Below, piece by piece: positions 52,601 through 57,129 of a stretch of 64,000 nt of DNA. The stretch covers positions 32,753,919 through 32,817,918 of the forward strand of contig CM046306.1 of the NCBI GenBank assembly GCA_025267735.1, read 5' to 3'. Source of the stretch: Mactra quadrangularis (taxonomy: Eukaryota > Mollusca > Bivalvia > Venerida > Mactridae). Below the pieces are notes generated by a model. It was not told where the DNA came from, ran no database searches, and saw nothing but the letters and a program-made list of their open reading frames with translations. A program made the translations under genes and the position numbers. The number at the start of each line of letters is the position of its first letter. Position 1 is the stretch's first letter.

Positions 52601-55600
52601 TCCTTATTGAGCTAATACAAAATAATGTCAATTTTCCACCATTAATAAGGTATATGGAGAAGTTTCTGGCTTTTCTTGTGGAAGGGTAGGTGAGTACTGG
52701 TTTTAGACATGGGTCTAGGAAAGCTGGACCCTGTAAAATTTCCTACAAAATTGTGTTGACACTGCCTTAAACCCAGTATAAATAAATTGAATGAAGTTAC
52801 TGACCATGACTCTTTTCATGAGAAAGTAGACATACGCCTTTGTAGGATAAAGAATCTGGTACAGATACATCTCTGGAAGAATGGTTAGATAAACTGTCCA
52901 TCTTATATTTCCTGTAGTAAAGAGCCATTAAAAACAAAAATAAACTAATCCAGATTTTATCATTCTTACATTTTCTATTTTCACCCATCATGACCACACT
53001 GTTCTATAGATTCTCTTATGTAATTGTTGTAAGACTTCTTTTATGTGTAGATTATGGTCTTACAGTCTTTATGTAGTATTAACACATATCTTATGGGAGT
53101 TTTTCTATTATTTCAGCAAATCAATGCTTGTATAGCAGCATCAATGTCACTGAGAAACTCACAGAAAGTTAGAAAACTTTTAGAGGTAAAATATTTATAA
53201 CATTGTATTGCCAGACAACTTGGATTTTAAGTTAGTTAGGAAACATGAAACATGTTTAATCTTTGTATATAACTTGTGACACTGTACAGTATTTTGTAAG
53301 ATTTCAAAACTTTGATTTTAAATTTTGTTGGATTATTCAGTCAACCACTGTTCTTTACTTTAGTTTAACTTTAAATTTTGTCCTATTTGTATATTTATTA
53401 GCCTATATCTGTTATACTCCATCCATAGCACACATGACTTTCTATCTAGAAGTCATTGGTCAGATTTCATTGTAAGACCTACATTGTGCTGTGGAGTTTC
53501 TTCTTGAACTGTTTTCTGGGGTCATTTGTTGTCTGCTGTTTTATCAAGTATGTCTGTTGTCAGTCATTGTCCAGCTGAGGTCTAGATGACCAAGCCTCTC
53601 CAAGAATAGTGAGTTTGTCAACTAAAGCCCATAACGTAACTGAACATTGTTGATTAGTATTATATAAAAAGACAATAAAAATCATTTATTTTTAATACAT
53701 AAAGAATTGTACATTTGGCCTTTACAATTTTATATTTGATGTTTCAGATTATTTTAGCCTTTGGTAATTATATGAATAGTGCTAAAAGAGGGGCAGTGTA
53801 TGGTTTTAAACTACAAAGTCTTGATATGGTATGTTTATATCTTTCATTATGAATCATTTATATTTATATATGGATACTAAACAGGTATCTGTTTATACCA
53901 CAGGTAATACAATAAACAATGCATGTTTTTGTTTTTTAAAAATAAACTTGTCACAATATTCATGGACAAGTTCTGTAAGGCGCCCGCTAGCTAGCACTTT
54001 TTGAAAGCAATTTATAGTAACACAAGAGGTCTACGGAACGGTTTGCTTCAAACTAGCAAATCCAAGATGGCGACTTACTAAGCGCTAGCTAGCGATCGCC
54101 TTGCCGAACGTGCCCCATATGTGTATCTATCTGTGTTAAAATGATATCAATGATATGAATCATGCTTACAAAATGTCAACACATTATTATAAGAATAAAA
54201 ATAATTTAATGTGGATAACATATTTGGCTAAAACTAATTTTCAACATGGTCCACAATTATTCAATAAAATAAAATGTAGCTGTGCTGGTACAAAGGGAGA
54301 TAACCCATGTCTTTTGCACAATTATTTATAATGCCTTATCAATCAGTTCTACTTTCATCAGTTGCTCTTATACATGTATATACATATATTTGTTAATTTG
54401 TATTGTTTTAATTGATAACAGTCTCTCATATTTCTATTTAGAAAGGATTGCATGTTGTTATTAGTTTCAGTTTTATCTTTATATATGTTTTAATTGTATT
54501 ATATCGTGTAACATTCAATGTGAGACTTTAATAAATAAATAATATATATTACAGTTACTAGACACAAAGACAGCAGATAAGAAGTTAACTTTGATGCATT
54601 TCTTAGTTGATACAGTACATGAGAAATTTCCTGAGATTCTTAACTTTGAATCTGAACTTAGATTTATTGAGAAAGCAGCTCTAGGTAGGTACTTGTGTGA
54701 CTTAAAACTTGAGATATTAGAAAATCAACTTAGAACCTGACATCTAAGGGAATCATCTTATTTTGTCATATTTTAGTTCTTTGCAACTATTTTGATTAAA
54801 GCTGGCGAATTCAAGATGGAGTCTGTCACAAACCAATGTTATAAAATGTTTTATATACTGTACTTTATACTTTTTTTTATTCTAGCTTTAGTTAGTTTAG
54901 CTAACTGTGAGCAATTGTTTCAAATGAAATAATGCCTAGTCAATTCATTAATCATTTTATAATAAATGCTAATAAAGTTTAGTGGCAAAAGCCTTGCATT
55001 TTATGGAGCAATAAGTTAAAACTTTCTCGAAGAAGAACCTGAAAAGGTTACATAAATATGCTTTTCATGATTTTAGACTAAGCACAAAATTGAGTTTTGA
55101 GCATGAAGTTTGATAATAGATTTTTGTATTTTTGGACTATGAATACAAAAACTAACTCGATTGAAGGTTTTCATTACTTGAGTTGGAATTAAGAAAAAGT
55201 TCTTTGCTTATGTAAAAGCTTTTGAAATATTGAAATTGGGGAATGAAAGTATGCCTAAAATTTGTAGTCTACTGATGCAAATACTGTGCATACAATTATA
55301 ATATATTAGTTTTGATTTTAAAAGATTTTTCAGGCCTTAAGGAATGAAATGGTTGTAGTAATAATAATGTAACTTTATGAAATGAGGCTGCACATTTGGA
55401 TAAATCCAATCTTTCAAGTGGACCTCTGGTAAACATGTACAAGTTATCTAATCCTTACTACTTATAAGATTTATTATTTATTTATTCAATGTCTTTGATT
55501 ATGTTTTCTTCAGTTTCGATGGAGAATATCACAACTGATATTCATGAATTAGAGAAAGGTATGGAGCTGACAAAACGAGAATATGATTTACGTCGTTCAT

Positions 55601-55791
55601 CTAGGGACCAACCTATGATACTGAAAGATTTTATTTCGAACTCTGAAGATAAATTACGTAAATTACTCAGTGATGTTAAAACTGCACAAGACTCTTATAA
55701 AAGAGTGGTAGAATTCTTTGGTGAAAACCCAAGGACAGTGTCACCTTCAACATTCTTTTCACAATTTGTGAGATTTGTAAATGCTTTTAAG
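16517..55791 (+). CDS. FMNL: Formin-like protein (FMNL/FRL class), 21 exons, partial at both ends
   Basis: Spliced coding sequence: 16517-16603, 37652-37731, 38461-38544, 39146-39347, 39890-39966, 40949-41042, 41916-41993, 42769-42879, 43359-43610, 44486-44621, 44973-45152, 46726-46850, 47458-47599, 48274-48331, 50651-50720, 51313-51390, 52353-52439, 53117-53185, 53748-53828, 54555-54684, 55514-55791. Every border is AG/GT, and the sum is 2499 nt in one open frame (833 codons). Order by joined residue: GTPase-binding/FH3 region 1-271, coiled coil 272-400, FH1 401-460, FH2 from 461 to the end. FMNL rather than Diaphanous or DAAM is indicated by the stretch around [17 protein letters not shown] in exons 2-3 and by the [22 protein letters not shown] and [16 protein letters not shown] blocks. 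Known family role: Rho-GTPase-controlled nucleation and elongation of unbranched actin filaments at the plasma membrane. The N-terminal exon (start codon, probable myristoylated Gly-2) and the C-terminal tail with DAD and stop are outside the window. Exon calls rest on reading the sequence and recalled homologues, not on transcripts. Confidence 0.93.
17527..17591 (+). other. Long hairpin, pre-miRNA-like or tiny MITE
   Basis: Arms 17527-17550 and 17568-17591 pair over 24 consecutive positions as RNA, with three G:U pairs and no bulge, closing a 17-nt loop. Pairing partly continues outside (TCTC against GAGA). It sits in the sense strand of the FMNL intron. Whether it is transcribed and processed cannot be told from sequence. 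Confidence 0.6.
18590..18730 (+). repeat. 71-bp tandem duplication with ATTGG/CCAAT pairs
   Basis: Two copies, 18590-18660 and 18661-18730, each starting AGGTACAAGTGATAT. Each has ATTGGTC and, 30 nt later, GAACCAATCAG, i.e. an inverted CCAAT-box pair. Confidence 0.9.
21524..21592 (-). mobile_element. Short palindromic repeat, copy 1
   Basis: GTCGTAACTCAATATAAGAA through GTGAGTTACAACCGTTTTG is a self-complementary unit. The reverse-oriented relative lies at 22433-22502 and shares TTTTCTTATATTGAGTTACG. Both end in AAACCxGCAATAT. Confidence 0.6.
22433..22502 (+). mobile_element. Short palindromic repeat, copy 2
   Basis: GCAAAACGGTCGTTACTCGC and GAGTTACGACCATTTTGGGC are inverted arms around a TTTTCTTATATT core. 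Related in inverted orientation to 21524-21592. Confidence 0.6.
23926..24125 (+). repeat. 33-bp tandem repeat
   Basis: About five and a half units of GGTTATTTGATTTGACCTTG plus GGTATGTTTTCAA. The unit length is a multiple of three, so open frames with repeating peptides occur on both strands. They are not genes. Confidence 0.92.
24384..24582. mobile_element. GTGAAAGTT-ended MITE, copy 1
   Basis: Ends CATGGGGGTGAAAGTTC and GAACTTTCACCCCTG are inverted. Relatives are at 32906-33126, 34880-35022, 39418-39531 and, more diverged, 41710-41818. Confidence 0.7.
25462..25655 (+). repeat. Diverged two-copy tandem repeat, about 103 bp
   Basis: Copies start GATCTCCCTTGAAGT (25462) and GACATCCCTTGAAGT (25565), and both end AGCAGGTTAAGGGTTAT. 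Confidence 0.8.
26085..26368 (-). repeat. tRNA-derived SINE, family A, minus strand
   Basis: Reverse complement reads from a tRNA-like head (GCGCAGTTGGTAGCGGG, then GGGATTTGGATACTCG) through GGGAGGTTATACCCTTACAT, GGAGAAGTTTCCGGCC and GTAGGTGAGTACTGG to a TAAATAAA tail. Same order as 45240-45512. Confidence 0.8.
26620..26893 (-). repeat. tRNA-derived SINE, family C, minus strand
   Basis: Minus strand: GCAGTAGTCCAGTTGTAGGA, then CCTGGGTTCCAACCCTGCC (box B) and GGGCACTGCTTATTTACC. It parallels 46937-47160 and 2575-2770. Confidence 0.75.
27680..27940 (+). repeat. tRNA-derived SINE, family A
   Basis: Head with CAAATGGTAGCACGCC, box B TTTGAATCCCACC, then GGGAGGTTATACCCTTCCAT, ATTAATAAGGTTTAT, GGCCTTGTGGAATGGTAGG and tail TTAAACCCAGTATAAATC. 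Confidence 0.85.
28832..29081 (+). repeat. Five-copy 50-bp tandem repeat
   Basis: Units start GTCATGATTAAGGCCAATTT at 28832, 28882, 28932, 28982 and 29032 and differ by only a few bases, so the expansion is recent. Confidence 0.96.
29730..29876. mobile_element. Palindromic MITE-like element with GACAACTCAACC arms
   Basis: CTGTTAGCGAACGTTA at the left and TAACGTTACAG at the right are inverted. Inside, GACAACTCAACC occurs twice and is answered by GGTTGAGTTGTC and GATTGAGTTGTC. No coding content. Confidence 0.7.
29960..30450 (+). repeat. Irregular tandem repeat, about 120 bp
   Basis: Three to four diverged units share TTCTAAGGGCTGTAACTCT, GAGTTATCTCCCTTTGTCAT and TATATAATCTGTCCAG, separated by AT-rich filler. 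Confidence 0.65.
31393..31555 (-). mobile_element. CAGTCT-ended repeat, copy 1 (minus)
   Basis: The reverse complement shares ATAGGATATGAAAGTGGTT, GCAAGCACTATATCT, GGTTGTCCCAAGCAA and CAGACACCCACTAA with the copies at 42121-42265 and 42570-42707. Confidence 0.65.
32906..33126. mobile_element. GTGAAAGTT-ended MITE, copy 2
   Basis: Inverted ends ACATGGATGAAAGTTTTCA and TTGAACTTTCACCCATGT. The inside holds three to four repeats of CTGAAATCATGAAAAA. Confidence 0.75.
34880..35022. mobile_element. GTGAAAGTT-ended MITE, copy 3
   Basis: Inverted ends ACATGGGTGAAAGTTTTTCA and TTGAACTTTGACCCATGT, 143 bp. The interior resembles copy 2 (GACTGATCCTAAAG). Confidence 0.75.
35071..35235. mobile_element. 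Short element with GGATCC-type inverted ends
   Basis: Ends GGGCAGATCCAGGA and TCTGGATCCGCCCTTG mirror those of 5007-5304. No coding content. Confidence 0.6.
37530..37592 (+). other. Hairpin 60 nt upstream of exon 2
   Basis: Arms TCAATGCAAAACTAGTCTA (37530-37548) and TAGACCAGTTTTGCATTGA (37574-37592) pair at 18 of 19 positions around a 25-nt loop. It lies just before the exon 2 acceptor. Confidence 0.7.
37652..37731 (+). CDS. FMNL: FMNL exon 2 (GTPase-binding/FH3 region)
   Basis: 80 nt, enters in phase 0 and ends two bases into a Glu codon. Acceptor TTATAG, donor GA/GTAAGT. It encodes a short basic lead (KRKMLGD) and then [18 protein letters not shown], one of the most conserved FMNL signatures. 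A 19-bp inverted repeat lies 60 nt upstream of the acceptor. Confidence 0.95.
38461..38544 (+). CDS. FMNL: FMNL exon 3 (FH3 region)
   Basis: 84 nt. The first base completes the Glu codon begun in exon 2. Acceptor CTTGCAG, donor ATGAG/GTGGGT. The peptide [20 protein letters not shown] followed by SFTQVMM is the conserved FMNL helix after the LRTNHI motif. It ends two bases into an Arg codon that exon 4 completes. Confidence 0.95.
38884..39050 (+). repeat. GGCTTGACAT repeat, copy 1
   Basis: Begins GGGCTTGACATCAATTATTG and includes GTTTTACTTGCCCAAACC and AACAAGTTGCCC. Relatives are at 48422 (interrupted) and 51416-51545. Confidence 0.6.
39146..39347 (+). CDS. FMNL: FMNL exon 4 (FH3 region, variable basic linker)
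   Basis: 202 nt: one base to complete Arg, then 67 codons ending in phase 0 at NHQ/GTAAGT. The first two thirds are Ser/Arg-rich ([15 protein letters not shown]) and correspond to the poorly conserved, likely phosphorylated linker of vertebrate FMNLs. The end, [17 protein letters not shown], is the near-invariant start of the FH3 armadillo repeats. Confidence 0.95.
39418..39531. mobile_element. GTGAAAGTT-type MITE, copy 4 (diverged)
   Basis: CCATAGATGGAAGTTTT at the left and GTTGAACTTTCAACCATG at the right. Lies in the intron after exon 4. Confidence 0.55.
39890..39966 (+). CDS. FMNL: FMNL exon 5 (FH3 region)
   Basis: 77 nt, acceptor CTTTCAG, donor ATGAG/GTAAGT. It encodes [20 protein letters not shown] then NHRSM and the first two bases of Arg. 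It aligns by recall with the G-F-VM-H-IALSLN segment of FH3, an armadillo-like helix pair in the dimerisation/autoinhibition region. Confidence 0.94.
40949..41042 (+). CDS. FMNL: FMNL exon 6 (FH3 region)
   Basis: 94 nt: one base plus 31 codons, acceptor ATTTCAG, donor GAA/GTAAGT. The peptide [20 protein letters not shown], followed by [11 protein letters not shown], is almost identical to recalled vertebrate FMNL and is the hallmark leucine-rich armadillo helix of FH3. Confidence 0.96.
41916..41993 (+). CDS. FMNL: FMNL exon 7 (FH3 region)
   Basis: 26 codons, phase 0 at both ends. Acceptor TTTGTAG, donor ATG/GTAAGT. It encodes [20 protein letters not shown] and then FHIDFM, matching the VC-E-HRFE-LM-YF-N block that follows FDNFKE in the family. 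Confidence 0.95.
42121..42265 (+). mobile_element. CAGTCT-ended repeat, copy 2
   Basis: CAGTCTACAAAATTAGGATA at the left, then GTCATTTTAGCAGCTAGCA and GGTTGTCCCGGGCAACC. Same family as 42570-42707. Confidence 0.65.
42570..42707 (+). mobile_element. CAGTCT-ended repeat, copy 3
   Basis: Left end CAGTCTGCAAAATTAGGATA, right end CACTAAGTTGGTAGACTG, an inverted terminal pair. 138 bp, just before exon 8. Confidence 0.7.
42769..42879 (+). CDS. FMNL: FMNL exon 8 (FH3 end)
   Basis: 37 codons, phase 0 at both ends. Acceptor TTTCAG, donor GAG/GTAATA. The peptide [20 protein letters not shown], then VHLQHEF and GLDDYLE, is the conserved C-terminal armadillo helix of FH3. Confidence 0.96.
43359..43610 (+). 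CDS. FMNL: FMNL exon 9 (FH3 end and coiled coil)
   Basis: 84 codons, phase 0. Acceptor TATTACAG follows a long AT-rich run, donor AAG/GTTAGT. It begins [20 protein letters not shown], the usual LR-TESD-L-VQ-QAYLDN block, includes ALLEDSETK, and then becomes Glu/Lys/Leu-rich with heptad spacing (coiled coil). Open frame continues upstream of the acceptor into intron to 43248, but that extension is AT-rich and has no family likeness. Confidence 0.95.
44486..44621 (+). CDS. FMNL: FMNL exon 10 (coiled coil)
   Basis: 136 nt: 45 codons plus one base of a Gly codon. Acceptor CATTACAG, donor ATTG/GTGAGC. The peptide [20 protein letters not shown] and the following [13 protein letters not shown] continue the heptad pattern of exon 9. 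The conserved vertebrate segment between coiled coil and FH1 is absent or too diverged to see. Confidence 0.9.
44973..45152 (+). CDS. FMNL: FMNL exon 11 (FH1, profilin-binding polyproline)
   Basis: 180 nt in frame: two bases, 59 codons, one base. Acceptor TTTATAG, donor TCAG/GTATGT. A Gly/Ala/Val lead ([17 protein letters not shown]) is followed by proline runs of about 8, 9 and 7 residues separated by AVA and APPAPGLGA, ending in APGGGPS. FH1 recruits profilin-actin for the neighbouring FH2. It is short compared with the longer FH1 recalled for vertebrate FMNLs. The exon is a GC-rich island in an AT-rich gene because of the CCN codons, and other frames read long repetitive peptides that are not real. 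Confidence 0.95.
45240..45512 (+). repeat. tRNA-derived SINE, family A
   Basis: Clear Pol III boxes: TTAGGGCAGTTGGTAGGGCG (box A) and GGTTCGAATTC (box B). Then GGGAGGTTATACCCTTCCAT, CTCCATTAATAAGGTATA, CCTTGTGGAAAGGTAGGTGA and GGCGTTAAATAAA. The best-preserved copy in the window, in the intron after FH1. Confidence 0.88.
46726..46850 (+). CDS. FMNL: FMNL exon 12 (FH2 lasso)
   Basis: 125 nt: two bases completing Ala, then 41 codons to phase 0. Acceptor TTTGTAG, donor CAT/GTAAGT. The peptide [20 protein letters not shown] continues [20 protein letters not shown]. The LNW-P-LKP motif is the FH2 lasso, whose Trp inserts into the post region of the partner subunit in known formin dimers. Confidence 0.96.
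46937..47160 (+). repeat. tRNA-derived SINE, family C
   Basis: GTGGTCCAGTGGTAGGGCCC (box A) and TTCTGGGTTCAAACACC (box B), then GGGGCACTGCTAATTTCCTT and AATGGGTACTGTAAGGGATA. Lies in the intron after exon 12. Confidence 0.82.
47458..47599 (+). CDS. FMNL: FMNL exon 13 (FH2 linker)
   Basis: 142 nt, phase 0 entry, ends one base into Ala. Acceptor TTTGTAG, donor [24 protein letters not shown] matches the L-M-FEE-FK segment. The [20 protein letters not shown] stretch ends in EPNRIRNV, corresponding to the variable linker then the L-E-NR--N-AI start of the knob. Confidence 0.94.
47664..47890 (+). repeat. tRNA-derived SINE, family B
   Basis: GGGGACATGGCCTATTGGTT head, GTTGGTTCAAATCCTA box B, then CTTCATTCTACTAGCTCAAT and GGGGGACCAGGAAGTAG. 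Lies in the intron after exon 13. Confidence 0.8.
48274..48331 (+). CDS. FMNL: FMNL exon 14 (FH2 knob)
   Basis: 58 nt: completes Ala, 18 codons, then two bases (AA). Acceptor TTTCAG, donor ACAAA/GTAAGT. It encodes [18 protein letters not shown], matching the AITLRK-----I--AI pattern of FMNL FH2. It ends in phase 2, so the next exon must supply one base. That requirement forces the choice described for the duplicated exon. Confidence 0.93.
48422..48830 (+). repeat. GGCTTGACAT repeat interrupted by a later insertion
   Basis: GGGCTTGACATTAATTTTTA stops at about 48438. The family body (AGGTTGCCCAGTTGGACAAA, then GTTTTACTTGCTCAAACC) resumes at about 48716. The gap is filled by the hairpin-ended element. 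Confidence 0.65.
48439..48715 (+). mobile_element. Hairpin-ended TATACCCCCGC element
   Basis: Starts TATACCCCCGCTTCG, folding against CGAAGTAGGGGG and GGGTATA. Then come GTCCGTGCGTGTG-type runs. Ends GCGGGGGTATCACTAG, GTGAGCATTAGCTCAC. No coding content. Open frames here are shadows of the GT/CGTG runs. Boundaries are approximate. Confidence 0.7.
49000..50510 (+). mobile_element. Tc1/mariner-like transposon, nearly complete
   Basis: 28-bp terminal inverted repeats, 49000-49027 (CCCAAACGAAAAAGAAACGC and on) and 50483-50510, differ at one base. Both outer ends abut TA (48998-48999 and 50511-50512), the canonical Tc1/mariner target duplication. 1511 bp with one transposase gene. It sits in the FMNL intron between exons 14 and 15a in the same orientation as the gene. 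Confidence 0.95.
49293..50297 (+). pseudogene. Tc1-like DD34E transposase with one internal stop
   Basis: 334 codons from ATG 49293 to the stop at 50295-50297, one frame throughout, interrupted only by TGA at 49479-49481 (codon 63). Residues 1-60 form an HTH ([20 protein letters not shown], then [15 protein letters not shown]), followed by the GRPR linker. The catalytic triad is D148 (FFTDES), D236 (FHQDNARPH) and E271 ([13 protein letters not shown]), with 34 residues between the last two, as in Tc1 elements. The stop looks like a CGA-to-TGA change (CpG decay). An internal ATG at 49647 would give only the catalytic part. Function: cut-and-paste transposition at TA. Confidence 0.93.
50513..50712 (+). 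repeat. 100-bp tandem duplication covering an FH2 exon and its acceptor
   Basis: Two head-to-tail copies, 50513-50612 and 50613-50712. Each holds 38 nt of intron end with the polypyrimidine tract and acceptor, plus 62 nt of exon. Mismatches: one in the intron part and three clustered in the exon (GATATTTTAGAC versus GATATAGTTGAC). The left border is immediately next to the TA target duplication of the Tc1-like element. Confidence 0.97.
50551..50611 (+). CDS. FMNL: Duplicated FMNL exon 15a, possible alternative exon
   Basis: First copy of a 100-bp tandem duplication (50513-50612 and 50613-50712, about 96% identical, 4 mismatches). It keeps the acceptor ATATTACAG and reads [20 protein letters not shown] after the shared Asn codon. 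The original donor was not duplicated, but a plausible new donor, AAT/GTATGA, sits at the join. Used this way the exon is 61 nt, leaves phase 0 and joins exon 16 in frame, lacking three residues (DQE) and replacing one Val by Leu relative to 15b. It may instead be an unused relic. Transcripts would decide. Confidence 0.5.
50651..50720 (+). CDS. FMNL: FMNL exon 15b (FH2 knob), canonical copy
   Basis: 70 nt: one base completing Asn, then 23 codons [20 protein letters not shown] and DQE. Acceptor ATATTACAG, donor GAG/GTAATA. It corresponds to the YDL-AL-LDFLELL--FLP segment of FMNL FH2. It lies only 39 nt after the end of exon 15a, too short for a normal intron, so the two copies are unlikely to be joined to each other. 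Confidence 0.93.
51313..51390 (+). CDS. FMNL: FMNL exon 16 (FH2 knob/coiled coil)
   Basis: 26 codons, phase 0 at both ends. Acceptor TATTACAG, donor CAG/GTATGT. The peptide [20 protein letters not shown], then DKFMWQ, matches the I--FE--Q-P---LS-EDRFM block of formin FH2. Confidence 0.95.
51416..51545 (+). repeat. GGCTTGACAT repeat, copy 3
   Basis: CAGGGATTGACATAAATTTT, then TTGAACAACCAGCTTCATAT and AGCATTAACAAGTTGTCAG parallel 38884 and 48422-48830. Confidence 0.55.
51764..51850 (+). repeat. SINE family A 3' fragment
   Basis: GATAGCTAGGTTAGGTGAGC and GTGTTAACACGGCGGTAAAC resemble the tail of family A (AAAGCTAGGTTAGGTGTTG then GACACAGTGTTAAAC). Confidence 0.5.
52353..52439 (+). CDS. FMNL: FMNL exon 17 (FH2)
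   Basis: 29 codons, phase 0. Acceptor TTTTCAG, donor [29 protein letters not shown] continues HDDIHHLQP and matches the FH2 pattern with IPRLPER and LTFLGNF. Confidence 0.95.
52622..52792 (+). repeat. SINE family A, 3' part
   Basis: Begins AATGTCAATTTTCCACCATT, continues AATAAGGTATATGGAGAAGT and GGGTAGGTGAGTACTGG, and ends CCTTAAACCCAGTATAAATA. The tRNA-like head is missing (5' truncation). Confidence 0.75.
53117..53185 (+). CDS. FMNL: FMNL exon 18 (FH2)
   Basis: 23 codons, phase 0. Acceptor ATTTCAG, donor [29 protein letters not shown] then LLE matches QLNAIIAASMSIKSS-KLRQILE of the family. Confidence 0.96.
53748..53828 (+). CDS. FMNL: FMNL exon 19 (FH2, GNYMN signature)
   Basis: 27 codons, phase 0. 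Acceptor TTTCAG, donor [29 protein letters not shown] followed by KLQSLDM contains the GNxMN signature found in nearly all FH2 domains. Confidence 0.97.
53979..54116. mobile_element. Diverged relative of the GGGCACGTTCCG palindromic MITE
   Basis: Left end GGCGCCCGCTAGCTAGC, right end GCGCTAGCTAGCGATCGCCT then TGCCGAACGTGCCCC. The right end matches the 14061-14202 element well. The left end is altered. Confidence 0.6.
54555..54684 (+). CDS. FMNL: FMNL exon 20 (FH2)
   Basis: 130 nt: 43 codons plus one base. Acceptor ATTACAG, donor [30 protein letters not shown] continues [23 protein letters not shown], matching the L--TKS-D-K-TLLHYLV block of the FH2 coiled-coil subdomain. Confidence 0.95.
55514..55791 (+). 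CDS. FMNL: FMNL exon 21 (FH2 coiled coil/post), last exon in window
   Basis: 278 nt: completes Val, then 92 codons to phase 0. Acceptor CTTCAG, donor AAG/GTGAGA. The start [20 protein letters not shown] corresponds to the family's SL--V--D---L--GLELT-RE. Later [20 protein letters not shown] matches VVEYFGENPKTTSPG-FF. A further exon starting in phase 0 is required for the FH2 end, DAD and stop. None was recognised in the remaining 8.2 kb. A mobile element begins about 16 nt past the donor. Confidence 0.95.
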
Positions 55792-55855
55792 GTGAGACTT
55801 AGTTTTATTATACGCCCGTTTTGAAAAAACGGTCGTATTATGTAATGCTGTTGTC

Positions 55856-55918
55856 CGTCTATCCGTCTGTCCGTCCGTCCGTCTGTCAGTCTGTCTGTCT
55901 GTCCGTCTGTCCGTGGAC
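55856..55918 (+). repeat. CCGT/CTGT simple repeat
   Basis: Runs of TCCGTCCGTCTGT near the start of the hairpin-ended element, comparable to the GTGCGTGCGTCCGT run at 48490-48520 in the other such element. Confidence 0.9.
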
Positions 55919-57129
55919 AATTGACCTTACGCCAGAATACCTATGCTCCGCCCACCGATACACGTGGTACATTGTCCGACATTATCAGGGATTAATCTAT
56001 GTCCCTAACCATTATCTATGTTTTGAAAGTAACAGGTTCAAATGCATGCTATTTACTTACTTGTCATCCGATTTCGATAAACTTAATATTTTTGAAAAGG
56101 GCATTGTCTCATCTATCAAATGATACATAATTTATGAATATCCATTCATAAATATCCAAATTAAATGTGGGTCCATTTGCCCCAACAAAAAAATATACGC
56201 ACAAAGAATGAGCAAGTTGAAAGAATACACTTAAATTTGAACGCTGGTAATAGTCGTTTGGATGTACGGATTTTAAACAGTAAAACATGCAAAAATATTA
56301 CATTACGTTAGCTATCAAATGGTGTAGAGTTAATTAAAATATGTCGAGAAATAAAAAAGTTAAGGGGTGGGTATTAGGGGCTATCTAGACGGAGTTGTGT
56401 TCAAATACATGCATATCATTTACGAGATATCATATTTCCTAAAGATTAATTTGTCTAAAAACGGCATTGTCATAACTTTCAAATGATTCCCTTTTTTATA
56501 ACATCCATTGATATATATTAAAAATAAAGGTAGGTTCATTTGCTCCAACAAAAAACATTATATGCGCAAAAATTATCAAAGAACGCATCTCACATTGAAT
56601 GTTTGTAGAAATCCTTTATAAATCAGAAAACTGTTGGATACACACGAAAACAACTTACTTTATATACATGCAATCCTTAAAATGGTGTGTAGGTGATAAA
56701 ATATGCTGAGAAATAAAAAGTTAAGGGATGGGTCCATAGATCTTTGTGGTACCTTTGGGGGTAAACATGCATGAAAAATGTAATTTTCAACCTGATTTAT
56801 TACATACTTGTATTTATTGTCGTCAGGTTATTATGTAGTTTATACTTTTATCACAGTATTTATAGACCCCATGTGTACATATTTTGACCATTCTAATTTT
56901 TTTTATTGAGTTTATTTTGTAACTTTCACTGAGAACCCTATATAACTGTGCATAGGGCCCATGCTAACACATAAGAAATTCGATGTCCGTCAATACCAGA
57001 TGTCGGACAAAATGGCGGACGATAAGCCGCTTATCTTAGATAAGCATCAGGGTATCAAATTCCGGACGCTGATTGGCTAATAGGAGCTGTCAATCAAATT
57101 CTGGCGTAAGGTCAATTGCTTGTCTGGAG

